A stretch of 64,000 bases of DNA from Micrasema longulum (taxonomy: Eukaryota > Arthropoda > Insecta > Trichoptera > Brachycentridae). Every line of letters starts with the position of its first letter. The first letter of the stretch is position 1. Made by a program: the position numbers and the translations under genes. Below, piece by piece: positions 1 to 46,429 of the stretch. The stretch covers positions 1-64,000 of the forward strand of contig JAGVSM010000256.1 of the NCBI GenBank assembly GCA_022494885.1, given 5' to 3'. Below the pieces are notes generated by a model. That model was not told the DNA's origin. It worked only from the letters and a program-made list of their open reading frames with translations, and did no database searches.

Positions 1-101
1 TTAATTTAATGATTAATTAAATTAAATTAATTCACAAAACACACCTAGATTGTTTTTGGGAACAGAACCGACAAACATTACAGTGTTTAACTTATAATAT
101 A

Positions 102-425
102 AGAGATCAATCACTTATTTGAGTCTACTGAACACTTTATTTCATTTTTAGAAATATTAAAACAATTTTTTTTGTGACAATTGTTTTGCCTTGTTATGGC
201 ATTTTCAAACTACTGTGAAGATTAGATGGATTGAATGTCCTTATATAGTTATACAATTCAAGGTACTTAAGTAAACATTAATCTTATGAACTAAAGCGTG
301 TACATTAATCATAATTGTGGGGAAAACCAATAGCAAGGCTAAGTGTTAAATAGGTAAATTGAAAATGCCCTAACAAGGCGAAATAAAATAAAGTGTTCAG
401 TGGACTCAAATCAGTGTTTGATTTC
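102..425. mobile_element. MITE-like element with long inverted ends (family R5)
   Basis: The left arm (102-207) and right arm (361-425) are inverted copies: both contain GCCTTGTTAxGGCATTTTC inside and ATTTGAGTCxACTGAACAC near the tip. The 150-bp centre has no coding capacity. A third, half copy lies at 12720-12823. The arms suggest a non-autonomous DNA transposon, but no clear target duplication was found. Confidence 0.55.
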
Positions 426-483
426 TTTTATTATGAGTTTAAATATGGAGTTCTACAAAATAAACATCAAATCAATTAATAAC

Positions 484-714
484 AGTTTTAATAAAATAAA
501 TAAAACAACTTTGTTTTTAACCACTAATTTTTATTTTTCACCGACCGGTTTTAAAGCAAACAAGCTTCTTTGTCAAGGTTTACGTAACTAATGAATTGAT
601 TCCTTTTTATTTTATTTCTATCATGTTCACTAAATACTACACGTGGTAAAAATTAGTGCTTAAAAACAAAGTTGTTTTATTTATTTTATTATAATGAATA
701 ACCACAAAGTTAGT
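484..714. repeat. Inverted pair of a stem-loop repeat module
   Basis: Minus-strand copy at 484-590 and partial plus-strand copy at 650-714. Each unit has a hairpin followed by ACCGGTCGGT, an A-rich spacer and a terminal block reading about GTGGTTAAAAACAAAGTTG to ATGAATAACCAC. The same module recurs at 7345-7499, 27965-28075, 32648-32752 and 63862-63945. The parent element is not known. Confidence 0.5.
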
Positions 715-1140
715 GCTTCAAATATAAACTTTATAATAACAGTTTTCTACAAAAAAAGACTTACACTCTGTAATCGCTGCATGGAAGAAAAAAGTATAAA
801 TTCAGTTTAAAGAAGGGTTTATATATGTAAATGGTGTATACGATTTTGAAATCAAATGAATCAAATTTAAATGAGGAATGTTAGTGAAGATGCAAGAATT
901 TTTGTTTTTTTGGCAATTCATTCTATGAAGGATGATCTCGGCCACCCATGTAAATAAATTTACGTATACTGGGATTTTTAGAAGATCCGAGTAGGAATAG
1001 AGCAGCCTCCTAAAAGTTCACACCATTCTCACTCAGAAATCTTCCTACATAATGAATCACTGCAGGGGTAAGTAAAGATAGGAGAGAAGTGACATTTGAT
1101 CAATTTTAATTTAATATAAGAAAGAAAAAAAAAAAAATTA
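715..1140. other. Intron sequence, nothing recognised
   Basis: AT-rich sequence with no open frame, recognisable repeat or RNA gene. It lies between the stem-loop repeat and a LINE 3' end. Confidence 0.5.
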
Positions 1141-1144
1141 TAAT

Positions 1145-1900
1145 AATATATATATTTTTTTATTTTTTATTTATTTAATTTTACAATACGCCCAAGGGGC
1201 ATTTACAAAAAATATACAGTTAAGTACAAACATAGTGCGTAAAAATTTAAAAGATAAACAATGCTTTTTGTATACATTTAGAAACAATAAGAAGCATACT
1301 GCCATGCAAAATAAAAAGTGAAACTTTACATAGTAAAAAAGAAAAAAAAAATTATATGGATATAATAAAAGTAATTGAATTAAAAAGCAAATTGTAAATA
1401 ACTTGTAAAGAATTCAAACAAAAAAATAAATACATTTTCATACACTTATAAGTATAAAAATAAAAAAAATGGTATCAACAAATTATTGTTAAAAACAAAT
1501 AATGAAAATTAGTTAACTGTAAGTATATATGTGAAAATAATATAATATACTGTACACAAAAATATTTGATAAATTAATATCAGAAAGAGATAAGATAATA
1601 ATAATACACATCAAAAACAGAGAAAGAATTGTTTTATTACGACATTAATAATTTGTTTCAAACAGTGCATTTAAGAACATTTTAAAATTGATAATTGTCG
1701 TATTAAAAATGTCTATTTCACAAGTAAATTTGTTGGCTAAGGAATGTAAACGCGGAATCGGAGAGTGTCGTGCATAGTTAGTACCCACGTATGTACTCGT
1801 GGTTGCAAACAACTCCGTACTTCTAGTGACTCGATTAGGTATTTTGAAGTTAATGAGATTCAGGAGTTCACAACAATCGAGCTCCGAATTTAAAATTTAA
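1145..1900 (-). mobile_element. 5'-truncated LINE 3' end (Jockey/CR1-like)
   Basis: Read on the minus strand, about 1900-1690 gives a decayed LINE C-terminus with DCCELLNLINFKIP and HSPIPRLHSLANK. It matches the plus-strand copy at 10230-10850, which has DCCELLDLININTP and HSPIPRIHRLGNE. The 3' end contains ATGCCCCTTGGGCGTA, like the Jockey-like copy at 20695. Several stops make it a dead fragment. Confidence 0.6.
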
Positions 1901-2141
1901 AATAAAAAAGGAGGTCATTTATTTTTCTACGATCTTCTAATAAAATTAAATTTAAAGTGTCTAATAAATACGTGTAATTTATGTTATCTAAGGGAATATT
2001 TAATTTAAAATTTACAAATCTTATGTAAAATTATTTAAATAAACTAATGACATTATATGTGCGAGAAAATCTAGACCCGGTGAAGTTGAAAGTAAAGATT
2101 ACATTGTATTGATCAATGGGGAGTATTTGATTTAGTTTTAC

Positions 2142-37531
<35,390 letters not shown>

Positions 37532-37739
37532 CTGGAACAAAAATAGCGGATTAGAATTTTGGTCGCATCAGCCAGAACACACTAAAATTGATGAATACCA
37601 AAAAACAGAACACGAGCATCAAAAATACAGAAAGAAATGGCATGGCCTGTGCGTGGGTATAGTTTAGTAGGAAATCTCCCATAACTGTTTCATAATCATC
37701 AGTTGATTCGGTAGAAAAGTTTCAATGTTTATTTTATGT

Positions 37740-38020
37740 TTTGTGCGTATTTATAAAAGCATCTACACCATGATTTCATAATATTTTTTAGAAAATTATT
37801 AATTTATCTAGATAAATCTAGAACCAACCAATAATAAGACGGACCACCGAGAAGAAGAGGGAGACAATTTGAGACATCACACTCGAAGTAATTTAAAAAA
37901 GGCAAAACACTAAAAATGAAATCGCTGATGATATGATACATATTATTTCGTTTCAATTGGCTTGGATGAATGGTCTATTAATTTATTTTTTTTAATTAGA
38001 AAAACACTTAACTTCCTCAT
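37740..38020 (+). mobile_element. Diverged R2 MITE right portion
   Basis: Ends AACACTTAACTTCCTCAT; upstream landmarks match 3800-4040 weakly. Confidence 0.4.
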
Positions 38021-38166
38021 AAGAAGTGAGGAAAAGAAAGAATGAAGAATATGTGTAACATTGTGGACATCAATGAAGAAATGCTGACCCATCAAAATGA
38101 TAAGACAGTGGGTGACAGTGACTGTCAATTGAATAAGTGATTGAATTTTAAAGTTGTGTAAAATTC

Positions 38167-38539
38167 ACTAACTAACTAACTAACTAACCATCACGCCATT
38201 TTCCCGGAGGGGTAGGCAGAGAGGATAGAACGCCACACCACTCTGTCCTGGCACACTTCCTTTGCTTCCTTCACATTCATACATCTTCTCATGCACGCAC
38301 GTCGATTATTCCGACTTTTCACATGACCACTTTCAAGAATTTGTTGTACTTGATCATACCATGTCTTTCTCGGCCTTCCTCGACTTCTACAACCAGACAC
38401 ATTCGCATCATAAATCTTTTTAGCCGTTCTTTCATCATTCATTCGCTCCACATGACCGAACCATCGCAAAGACCTTTCTTAATTTTGTCGATAATGCTTA
38501 ACTCAGCCTTGCATTCTGCTCTAATTTCGACATTCAAAA
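38167..38539 (-). mobile_element. 5'-truncated RTE-like LINE, (GTTA)n tail
   Basis: Minus frame 38469-38191 encodes MRWFGHVERMNDERTAKKIY to SAYPSGKMA, nearly identical to 2590-2929 but with one extra codon (QQ) and a longer 5' side. The tail (GTTA)n is read from AACTAACTAAC at 38168. Confidence 0.8.
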
Positions 38540-38639
38540 GAAATTCAAAGAAAATTCAAAAGATCTTTAAAGCCCTTCTGATGGCTACATTACTCGATAC
38601 TATTGATACTTATACACACGAAATCACAGCGTTCAATAT

Positions 38640-38890
38640 TTACCGGCGTTGTTTGAACTGGAAATGGTGAGTTCTGAACCCTGGCCGTATTTCCGACTTG
38701 TGTCGGAGTGCTACAGTCAATACGCTGGTTGGGAAAACAATGCGAGGAACGCCCTTAGCCCACCTGCGCGGCGCGGTCATGTTTACCTCCAATATTGACT
38801 CCGCCCGCCTCGAGGATGTGACGAATGGGACAACACTGCGCAATACTCGGAGACAGACGGCCCGCTATCCTATCATCACAACTTGAGGAT
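38640..38890. other. GC-richer block, unassigned
   Basis: Open on both strands for 60-90 codons without recognisable domain. May be the relic of another transposon. No splice sites or Notch-like cysteines. Confidence 0.3.
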
Positions 38891-39253
38891 ATGTGTATGA
38901 AATAACTTAAAATAACAGCGCTAACAGAGGCCAAAATGATATTTGTCTCACTGGCATCAAAAGGCATGCAGTTTTTCTTTATCCTGTTTAACGTATTTGG
39001 AATTTCTCCATTCCCCACAGAACTTCGTCAAAGCCATGGACAATACCTTCTTTAATTTACACAATAATTTTGATATTTTTTATCTTATTTATAAATCATA
39101 TAACACAAAGTATTTTACAAGTATAATACGTTGAATTACATTCCCAGGAAATACAACAACTCAATTCGGGACATAAATAATATTAACATTTAGAAAATAA
39201 CACATAATGAGAACAACAAAGAAACAAAGCAAGTTTAGCAGCTTTATAACTAA

Positions 39254-39496
39254 AGCTAGGGTTTCCTAGGACAGCGGTGCCCGTATTTTAACGGCCGTAG
39301 TGAACGGTGATGCAGTGGACAGCCGTCGTAACGTCGACTAGAGAGTAGTTTCCGAGGTAAACGGTGTAAAATGGTATTGATAATACCGTTTTCCTAGGAA
39401 ACCACACTCTAGTCACCGTTACGACGACTGTCCACTGCATCACCGTTCACTACGGCCGTTAAACTACGGGCACCGCTGTCCTAGGAAACCCTAGCT
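39254..39496. mobile_element. Hairpin MITE, 243 bp, Harbinger-like, copy 1
   Basis: The whole element is one imperfect inverted repeat. The left half AGCTAGGGTTTCCTAGGACA is mirrored by a right end CCTAGGAAACCCTAGCT, and the inner segments (ACGGCCGTAGTGAACGGTGA and its complement) also pair. TAA flanks both ends (39251-39253, 39497-39499), the 3-bp TWA duplication typical of PIF/Harbinger elements. The empty site is seen at about 35197-35215. Confidence 0.85.
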
Positions 39497-39509
39497 TAAA
39501 TATAGCACA

Positions 39510-42500
39510 GAGGCCGTAGTTCTCGGAAGCCGGTCACGCCGCACCATGTGCAGGCGGGCGAGGGCCGCACCGGACGGATTCTACAGCTACAGTGGACCAT
39601 CTGGAAAGTGTGCCAGCGAAGACCGGCCACCGCAGACGGAAGCACGGAAGGTGACAGGGGAAGAAATAGGGACGCAATGAGTGGATGATTTATGACAATT
39701 TTAGTACTAAGTGACTTTTGTGAAGTTAAGCGTTAGATATTTGTGTGTATTTTAGTGTTAAGTAATATAATTGTATTTCCGTTGTATTATAAGAGCGTAA
39801 GGTAATATTTTAATCATAAGTGTAGGTAGTATGTAAGTAGTTATGCGAAATATTAAAATTAAGTAGGAGGGCAGGAAGACGAGAGAATGCCTGTAGGCAG
39901 CGATAAGGCTCACCACCCATCATGCCGCGTCTCTCGGGGGGGTGCAAAGAGGGGAATGGAGTGCCGTATTGGCGTATGGAATATAAGAGGAGGAATGGAT
40001 AAGAAGATGAATGAACTGTGTGATAGTATGAAGGATAAGGGTCTAGATGTTCTTTGTATAAGTGAGAGCATGAAAAAGGAGAGTGGATCGCTGGAGCACA
40101 ATGACACGCTCGTGCTGTGGTCTGGTGTGCCAGAATCAGAAAGGGCAAGTCGGGGGGTTGCGGCGATGCTCTCTCTTAGAATGGTAGAGTGCTTGAGTGA
40201 GTATGAATTTGTTAGCGCCAGACTCATGTGGATCACCTTTAAGATTGGAATAACGAGCATTATATTAATTATCGGATATGCCCCAGTCGATTCGGCTGGT
40301 GAAGATGTGAAGCGTGAGTTCTGGGAAAATGTAAGGGAAGTATGTGCGAGGAAAAAACCGAATGAAAGAATAATTTTAGCCGGTGATCTGAATGGATGGG
40401 TAGGTACTCGTCGAGATGGCTTAGAAACAGCCCTTGGAATGTATGGCGATTCTAGGATAAATGGAAATGGAAAAAGTTTGCTCGAAGTGTGTCTTGAGTG
40501 GAACCTTTTTGTTTCGAATACCTTTTTTAAACATAAGGGTATTCACCAATACACATGGGAAAGAGGGAATGAAAGAACGATAATTGATTACGTGGTTGTT
40601 GACTCTAGATTAAGAACAAACACAACCGACACCCGCGTGTTTCGGGGCGCTGAAATGGAATCAGATCATTTTCTTGTTGTAACACGAGTGATTCTATTTC
40701 GTGGATGGCGCTCACGAACGAAAACTGTGACAACTTCGTCTAGAGTCAAGGTTGAAAAGTTGCAAGTCGAGAATGTAAGAGTGAAGTATGAACGGGATTT
40801 AACCGAAAGTTTAGGAAAGAATGAAATAGAAGTCAATATCGACCAAATGTGGGAACGATTTAAATCGTGCTTGTGTGAATCGGCAAAGAGTGTATGCGGA
40901 ATGGCGTCCCGAAGAGGAAAAAAAGGAGATGCATGGTGGGATGATAGTATTAAAGACCTTGTAAAGGAAAAAAAGAATGCATGGATGAAGCTTATATCAA
41001 TTAGTGACATCAATAGCAGCGAGTATGAAAGTGCGAAAAGTAGTTATAAAGTATGCAAGAGGTTGGTTAAGAATGGAGTGAAAGAACGCAAAAAACAACT
41101 AAACGAAGAGGAAGGTATAAAATTGTCCACTCATTTTCATGAAAACATAAAACTGTTTTGGAAAGAGGTGAAAAAGACAAAGAACTCCTCCGAAAGTGGA
41201 AACATTAAAGCGATAAAATCAAAAGATGGCCGAATGCTAACGAATGACGAAGGAGTGAAAGAGAGATGGATGGAATACTTTATGGAAGTATACGAAAGTA
41301 CTGAAAGTGTCCCTGAGCAACACTTGGTTGTGCAGAGGAAGATACGAGTGATAATAGGTCATGTGAGATAAGCATGGTAGAAATAAAGAGCGCGCTGAAA
41401 AGTATGAAAAACGGAAAATCCGTTGGGTATGATAAGGTTGCTGTGGAATATCTGAAGAGTGGTGGCCAGATCGTGAGCACATGGCTGCACAGACTTTTCA
41501 ATCTCTGCCTAAAGGAAGGACATACGCCGTTGGATTGGAGGAGGGCAGTTGTCATGCCTTTATATAAGGGAAAGGGATCTCGTGCGGAATGTGGAAACTA
41601 TAGGGCCATCAGTCTTCTGAGTTCTGTCGGTAAACTGTATGGGAAAATTATAATCGAGAAAGTAAGAAAGGTGACGAAAGACAAAGTGTGGGACGTGCAA
41701 GGAGCCTTTATGAGTGGACGTGGATGCACGGATCAAATTTTTGCGCTGCGAATGCTAACGGAGAAGTTTTTGGCAAAAAGTCAAAAACTATTCTGCGCAT
41801 TTGTCGATTTGCAAAAAGCGTATGATAAAGTAGATAGAATGAAATTGTGGGGCGTGTTGGAAAAGTATGGAGTAAACAATAAACTTATACGTGCAGTATC
41901 GTCTCTCTATGAGGAGAGTTCAGCGTGTATAAGAGTTAATGGGGGATTTACATCTTGGTTTGCGATCTCCAAAGGCGTGAAACAGGGATGTGTAATGTCA
42001 CCATGGTTGTTTAATCTATACATGGACAACTGTATGAAAGAGATAGAATGTATGGGTATTGGAGCAAAAATGGATAATTTTTCAGTAAGCTGCTTGTTGT
42101 ATGCTGACGATGCAGTTCTGTTAGCAAGCAGCAAGGCTGATTTGCAGCAAATAGTCTCTAGAATGTATGATGTATGCCTGGAGAGCGAATTGGCGATGAA
42201 CGAAAGTAAGTCAAAAGTGATGGTATTTGAAAGGGATAGTGAGGTTACTGACTGCATAATAAATGTAAACAACGAATGTCTCGAGCAAGTAGAAGAATTT
42301 GTGTATCTGGGAAGCATGTTTTCAAGAGATGGAAGAGTAGAAAAAGATGTTGAAAGAAGAGTGAATGCGGGCAACAAAATGAACGGAGCACTAAGCACAG
42401 TAATTTCTAATAAAAATATGTCAATCGAAGCTAAACTGGCAGTGCACAACGGAGTTTTAGTCCCAACACTTATGTATGGAAGTGAAACATGGAACTGGCA

Positions 42501-42952
42501 GAGGAAGGATGAAAGCCGAGTGAACGCGGTTGAAATGCGATCTCTTAGACGAATGTGTGGGAAATCAATGTATGACAGGGTTACGAATGATGAAATCAGG
42601 AGAGAGTGTAAATCTGAGACAAGTATAATTGATAAGATTAAAAAAGGGTCTCTGAGATGGTTTGGTCACGTAGAACGAATGGACGACGAGAGAATGGTAA
42701 AACAAGTATATATGGCAAAAATGAACGGCAACGTTAGACGAGGACGACCAAGGAAGACGTGGCATGATCAGATAAACCAAAATCTTAAGTCTGGTCATGT
42801 CAAAAGCAGACAGAACCGAAGGGCATGTATGACAAGATGTATGAATGTGGAAGAAGCTAGGAATGTATGCCAGGATAGACGTGTGGCGGTCCATTCTCTC
42901 TGCCTACCCCTACGGGGAAATGGCGTGATGGTAGTAGTAGTAGTAGTAGTAG
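39510..42952 (+). mobile_element. Full-length RTE-like non-LTR retrotransposon, 3.44 kb
   Basis: Bounded by a 9-bp direct repeat TATAGCACA (39501-39509, 42953-42961), with a (GTA)n tail at 42929-42952. The 377-bp 5' UTR is followed by a coding region for an AP-type endonuclease and a reverse transcriptase. It is split only by a single-base frameshift near 41335. A single ORF, short length and trinucleotide tail are RTE-clade habits; an exact clade needs a tree. It is antisense to Notch. Confidence 0.85.
39887..41371 (+). CDS. LINE polyprotein N-terminal part: AP endonuclease and linker
   Basis: 494 residues from ATG at 39887. The endonuclease domain spans about residues 25-265: GVWNIRGG (metal-site Asn), LCISES (Glu), AGDLNGW at about 165-171 (Asp/Asn), TIIDYVVVDS and ESDHFLVV (catalytic Asp-His). 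It nicks target DNA for target-primed reverse transcription. Residues 266-494 are a charged linker. The frame ends early at TAA 41369-41371. The sequence just before it continues in another frame directly into the next ORF, so one 1-bp indel near 41330-41341 separates the two. Codon use resembles the RT frame and not Notch. Confidence 0.85.
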   Translation: MPVGSDKAHHPSCRVSRGGAKRGMECRIGVWNIRGGMDKKMNELCDSMKDKGLDVLCISESMKKESGSLEHNDTLVLWSGVPESERASRGVAAMLSLRMVECLSEYEFVSARLMWITFKIGITSIILIIGYAPVDSAGEDVKREFWENVREVCARKKPNERIILAGDLNGWVGTRRDGLETALGMYGDSRINGNGKSLLEVCLEWNLFVSNTFFKHKGIHQYTWERGNERTIIDYVVVDSRLRTNTTDTRVFRGAEMESDHFLVVTRVILFRGWRSRTKTVTTSSRVKVEKLQVENVRVKYERDLTESLGKNEIEVNIDQMWERFKSCLCESAKSVCGMASRRGKKGDAWWDDSIKDLVKEKKNAWMKLISISDINSSEYESAKSSYKVCKRLVKNGVKERKKQLNEEEGIKLSTHFHENIKLFWKEVKKTKNSSESGNIKAIKSKDGRMLTNDEGVKERWMEYFMEVYESTESVPEQHLVVQRKIRVIIGHVR

Positions 42953-42957
42953 TATAG
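41374..42957 (+). CDS. LINE polyprotein C-terminal part: reverse transcriptase
   Basis: 527 residues. RT motifs in order: KNGKSVGYDKV, RAVVMPLYKGKG and NYRAISLLSSVGKLY in the fingers, AFVDLQKAYDKVD at about 142, GVKQGCVMSPWLFNLYMD, and the catalytic LLYADDAVLLA with YADD at about residues 243-246. A C-terminal domain has MYGSETWNWQRKDESRVNA, LRRMCG, LRWFGHVERM and RRGRPRKTWHDQ. The last residues (poly-Val) translate the (GTA)n tail, so the true coding end is probably at or near the tail. The real reading frame opens upstream of this ATG: the frame before it is open back to about 41341. All catalytic aspartates are present. Confidence 0.88.
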   Translation: MVEIKSALKSMKNGKSVGYDKVAVEYLKSGGQIVSTWLHRLFNLCLKEGHTPLDWRRAVVMPLYKGKGSRAECGNYRAISLLSSVGKLYGKIIIEKVRKVTKDKVWDVQGAFMSGRGCTDQIFALRMLTEKFLAKSQKLFCAFVDLQKAYDKVDRMKLWGVLEKYGVNNKLIRAVSSLYEESSACIRVNGGFTSWFAISKGVKQGCVMSPWLFNLYMDNCMKEIECMGIGAKMDNFSVSCLLYADDAVLLASSKADLQQIVSRMYDVCLESELAMNESKSKVMVFERDSEVTDCIINVNNECLEQVEEFVYLGSMFSRDGRVEKDVERRVNAGNKMNGALSTVISNKNMSIEAKLAVHNGVLVPTLMYGSETWNWQRKDESRVNAVEMRSLRRMCGKSMYDRVTNDEIRRECKSETSIIDKIKKGSLRWFGHVERMDDERMVKQVYMAKMNGNVRRGRPRKTWHDQINQNLKSGHVKSRQNRRACMTRCMNVEEARNVCQDRRVAVHSLCLPLRGNGVMVVVVVVVV

Positions 42958-43265
42958 CACAACAATATATACGCCAAAATACTTTTCATACACAAGCAGA
43001 ATAAATATATTTAAAAAAAACGCTTTTAAGAATAAAAGAAAATTGTGAATCTACTAAGGGAGATAAGATCAGTAATATAAAATGCCATGGAGATGATGCT
43101 GCCATAGTGATGATGAGAACATATCCATCTCAGTTAGTAAACATCTGGATGCCTAAGAAATGTCGTATAGTACAATGAACACATGATTATTGAAAACATA
43201 ATTCGGATATACAAAACGTGTGTCAGACCAAATCATGGTGTATACAACACATGTGAGGATCTGTA

Positions 43266-43712
43266 TCTGTTTTCAATGCAGCAGCGAGGCTTATTACGGG
43301 AGTAAAAAAATCATCTTACATCTTGGAGATTTGCACTGGTAAAGAGCCCAGAGAGAATAAAATAGAAGCTTCGTTGGACAGTATTCAAATCCCTTCATGA
43401 AATGGCTCCAAGATACCTATCGCACGTTTGTATTAGAGAAAATACATGTCGAAGAAAATCTACTCTTAGATCAGCATTTGATTCAGGCAGAGAAAAACTT
43501 GTCGAAATCCGGCGCTCCCCAAACACTAGATTTGGAGATCGTGCTTTTGCCGTTGCCGGCCCCTCTGCCTGGAACCGATCGCCTTCAAACTTACGAATCG
43601 TCGACAGTCCCAGTCAGTTCAGATCCAAACTAAAATCTCACTTTAGTTTATCAGACCCTCAATTTAAAATCATAAAATATTATACGTCACTTTGGCTTAG
43701 TTAGAGTGGAAG
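43266..43712 (+). mobile_element. CR1/L2-like LINE C-terminal fragment
   Basis: Frames show NAAARLITG at about 43275 and FGDRAFAVAGPSAWNRSPSN at 43530-43600, ending KSHFSL. A different subfamily from 23774 and 45770. Frameshifted and 5'-truncated. Confidence 0.7.
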
Positions 43713-43717
43713 TTTAA

Positions 43718-43945
43718 GGTGATTGTAAACGAAAATATGAAACTAATTATTCATAGATGGCGCTTTTATCATTTTTTATTGAAAAATGGCATTTTTACAT
43801 TTATTTTTAACGGAAATTGTATAAAACTTAGTTTGCGGAAACTTAACACTATATTGATTGTAACAGGATACTATAACAATATTATTTAGGTCCTTTTTAC
43901 AAAATGGTGTACAAAAAAAAACTTATCTTATCATCAATGATAATA
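43718..43945 (-). repeat. Interspersed repeat R9, copy B
   Basis: Reverse complement of 13400-13625, with GCGCCATCTATGAATAATTA and TTTTGTACACCATTTTGTAA on the minus strand. Confidence 0.5.
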
Positions 43946-43959
43946 TTTTATAACTATAT

Positions 43960-44345
43960 CTATCTATATAAAAATTAATCGCCGTGTTGTGTCTCGCAAA
44001 AACTCGAAAATGGCTGGACAGATATGCAAAATTTTCTAATTAACGTCCTCAATGTTTAAAAATAATAACATCTTCAATATATTGAGCGGTTAAGGAATGA
44101 CTACATTCGCTTTTGGCAAGAGTTTAGTGTCACAATTTTAGAAGGCTAAAGGTAAAACGCGGTCTGACTTTTCTTCATTGACACGTAATATATCGTAACA
44201 TTTGGCTAGCGGTTAAAGAATTAGCGTTAAGCATGAGTTGAGTGTCATAATTTTAGAGGCTCAGATATATCGCGGTAAGACTGTTTTTCACTAACACGTA
44301 TTCCCGTATTTTCTCCCTGGATTATGGCACTTGAGCAGTATTTTT
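43960..44345 (+). repeat. Helitron-like 5' end and unclassified repeat
   Basis: CTATATAAAAATTAATCGCC followed by TCGCAAAAACTCGAAAATGG resembles the 5' end often seen in insect Helitrons (no CTRR hairpin end identified). 44155-44345 shows internal partial duplications around GAGTTxAGTGTCAxAATTTT. Confidence 0.35.
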
Positions 44346-44349
44346 TTTG

Positions 44350-45690
44350 CACAATTTTGATTTGAGCACAACGAGGCTTCTTAGCCAATCACATGAGGAG
44401 TTAGAACAAAAAACAAACCCTTTTTACGAATATATAAATAGCTCAAAACAGTCCTAAATAAATAACGTGTGTAATTAATTACGAAAAAAATGTTTGTTCA
44501 ACCAGCTAATAGCAGGCAAGCCAACGTTTGGGCAGGACAACGTCTGACAAAAATCTCCCTAAACTGGCAATAAATTATATCTGCATTCAGTGATTTAAGC
44601 TTGGCGAGATTTCATTGAAAGTCACACAATTTTTTTAAACTTACAACAAATAATTTCGATTGACGCAACTTTTTTCTAACCAAGTACCTACTTGGTGACT
44701 TTAACCTTTTGAATAACATAATTTTATGAACCTCTTAAAGCATTGAATTGCATATTCATCTCAATACTGACTTTTTTAGGGTTACTGACTTTTCCAGAAC
44801 GGTGATTATTTATTAATAAAAAAATATTTACATATCAAACCGGATAAAATGATGTATTAATCATCTTCATTCCGAAATTTTTTATAAATTCACGATGATT
44901 CCAGTGGTCATTTGATTTAATTGCTAAAATCCCTTCGCTGGTACGATACTACATTTTCTACCGCGTTCTCGGAATCGTCCACATTTTTTAATTCAAATGT
45001 GTTGTTGGCTTCTAATGAACACGTGTTGTTAAACCCGAAATATTCAGCCATTATTACAACTTCGTCATACTTTACAAAACAGTTAAATGTAAGTATGAAT
45101 CATTAGCGGAGAAAAGCTAAACATGATCTGTGACTTTTTATAGTGACTCAAAAACACAAATGTAGCTGCTAAGTTCTCACGAACGTTTAAGTTATTAAAT
45201 TATTTCTAAAATATAAATGTAACATCATTACTTTAATCAGTATGCAGCTCCGTCATAATTAAACCACCGATTAAAATGTGTAGAACAAACTGTTTCATAA
45301 ATCAAATAAAGTAATCTTCAATTGTTTATGGTGTAAAGTCAAATTGTCTGTACGAAAATGTGATTGAAATTAAAAGAATCAAGATTGTTGGTTGAACATG
45401 TTTTGAGACATATTTATTATAAATAAACAATTGTTTACACGGGAAAGTATTTTTATTTTATAAACAATTGTTTTTGAATCAGTTATAGAGATAAGGTAGG
45501 CTCTCGAAAGGCATCCTTAGGCCTCGAACATTAATTTGTCGCGCCCCCCATGAGCCCTCGCACTATGGCCATGTGTGGCGTTTTTCATACGTTTTCGTAC
45601 GTTTGAAATTTCGCGCTCGTGGTCGCTCTACCCTGGACGGCCCCTTGGCATTTGGCTCCTTTTATTGAAAATTATGAAGACATAGTTAAT
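44350..45690. other. 5' Notch intron, nothing recognised
   Basis: AT-rich. A short GC-rich patch at 45530-45660 has no open frame of note. Confidence 0.45.
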
Positions 45691-45704
45691 CTACGCGCCT
45701 TCTA

Positions 45705-46390
45705 ATGTCAATGGACCAACTAAGATTAAATTCCCGTTCCAAGTTTTATGTTATAACTAACTTGTTAACAGTCGATTATTGTAATGGTATCTATGCAGGT
45801 CTACCAATGAACAAAATGACTCGCCTACAATCTGTATTGAATGCCGCAGCGAGACTTATTTTCGGAATCTCTAAGTTCAGTCATATCACTCCACTACTTC
45901 AGGAACTACACTGGCTACGTTTTCCACAGAGGGTCGAATACAAACTCTGTTGGCTTATGTATAAGTCACTGCACAGCTCGGCTCCGGAATATCTAAGGGA
46001 ACTATGCATTCCAGATGAACTAGCTGACAGGCGTCTCACGCTTAGATCAGCTACGTCTACGGCGAGAGGAAAAGTTATTATACCTCTACGCAAACAGCGC
46101 ACTAAATTTGGTGAGCGCGCATTTGCGGTCGCAGGCCCTATGGCATGGAATGCTCTCCCAGCAGAGGTGCGAGGCTGTGAAAGTGAAGTGATGTTTCGGA
46201 AAAACTTAAAACCCACTTGTTCTCTAAATCATTTGAATAAATCCGTAGCACGTGACAACAAAATAAATTATTTTAATTAAATTACAAATTTAAAAGCTTC
46301 AATTAAATTAACTTAACAATGGAATCACCATGTAAAGCGCCCTTGAGGTATTTTATTACGAAAATGGCGCTATATAAGTTATCCACAATA
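45705..46390 (+). mobile_element. CR1/L2-like LINE 3' end, longest intact C-terminus
   Basis: The 191-residue frame contains TVDYCNGIYAGLPMNKM, LNAAARLIFGISKFSHITPL, FPQRVEYKLCWLMYKSLH and FGERAFAVAGPMAWNALP. The 3' UTR ends with the hairpin GCGCCC...GGCGCT at 46338-46372. The first residues of the frame are probably not LINE. Confidence 0.82.
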
Positions 46391-46429
46391 AATAAACATA
46401 AACGTGTCGTCGAAATGTAATCTATAGGG

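Larger units (their letters stand above)
39070..43265 (-). repeat. Repeat R10, minus copy split by MITE and full-length LINE
   Basis: R10 sequence lies at 39070-39253, at 39497-39509 and at 42953-43265. Comparison with the intact copy at 34880-35395 shows that the pieces join without loss once 39254-39496 and 39510-42952 are removed. Confidence 0.7.

Noticed and set aside
42930..42957. Poly-valine end of the LINE protein
   Set aside because: Translation of the (GTA)n retroposition tail, not a real domain.
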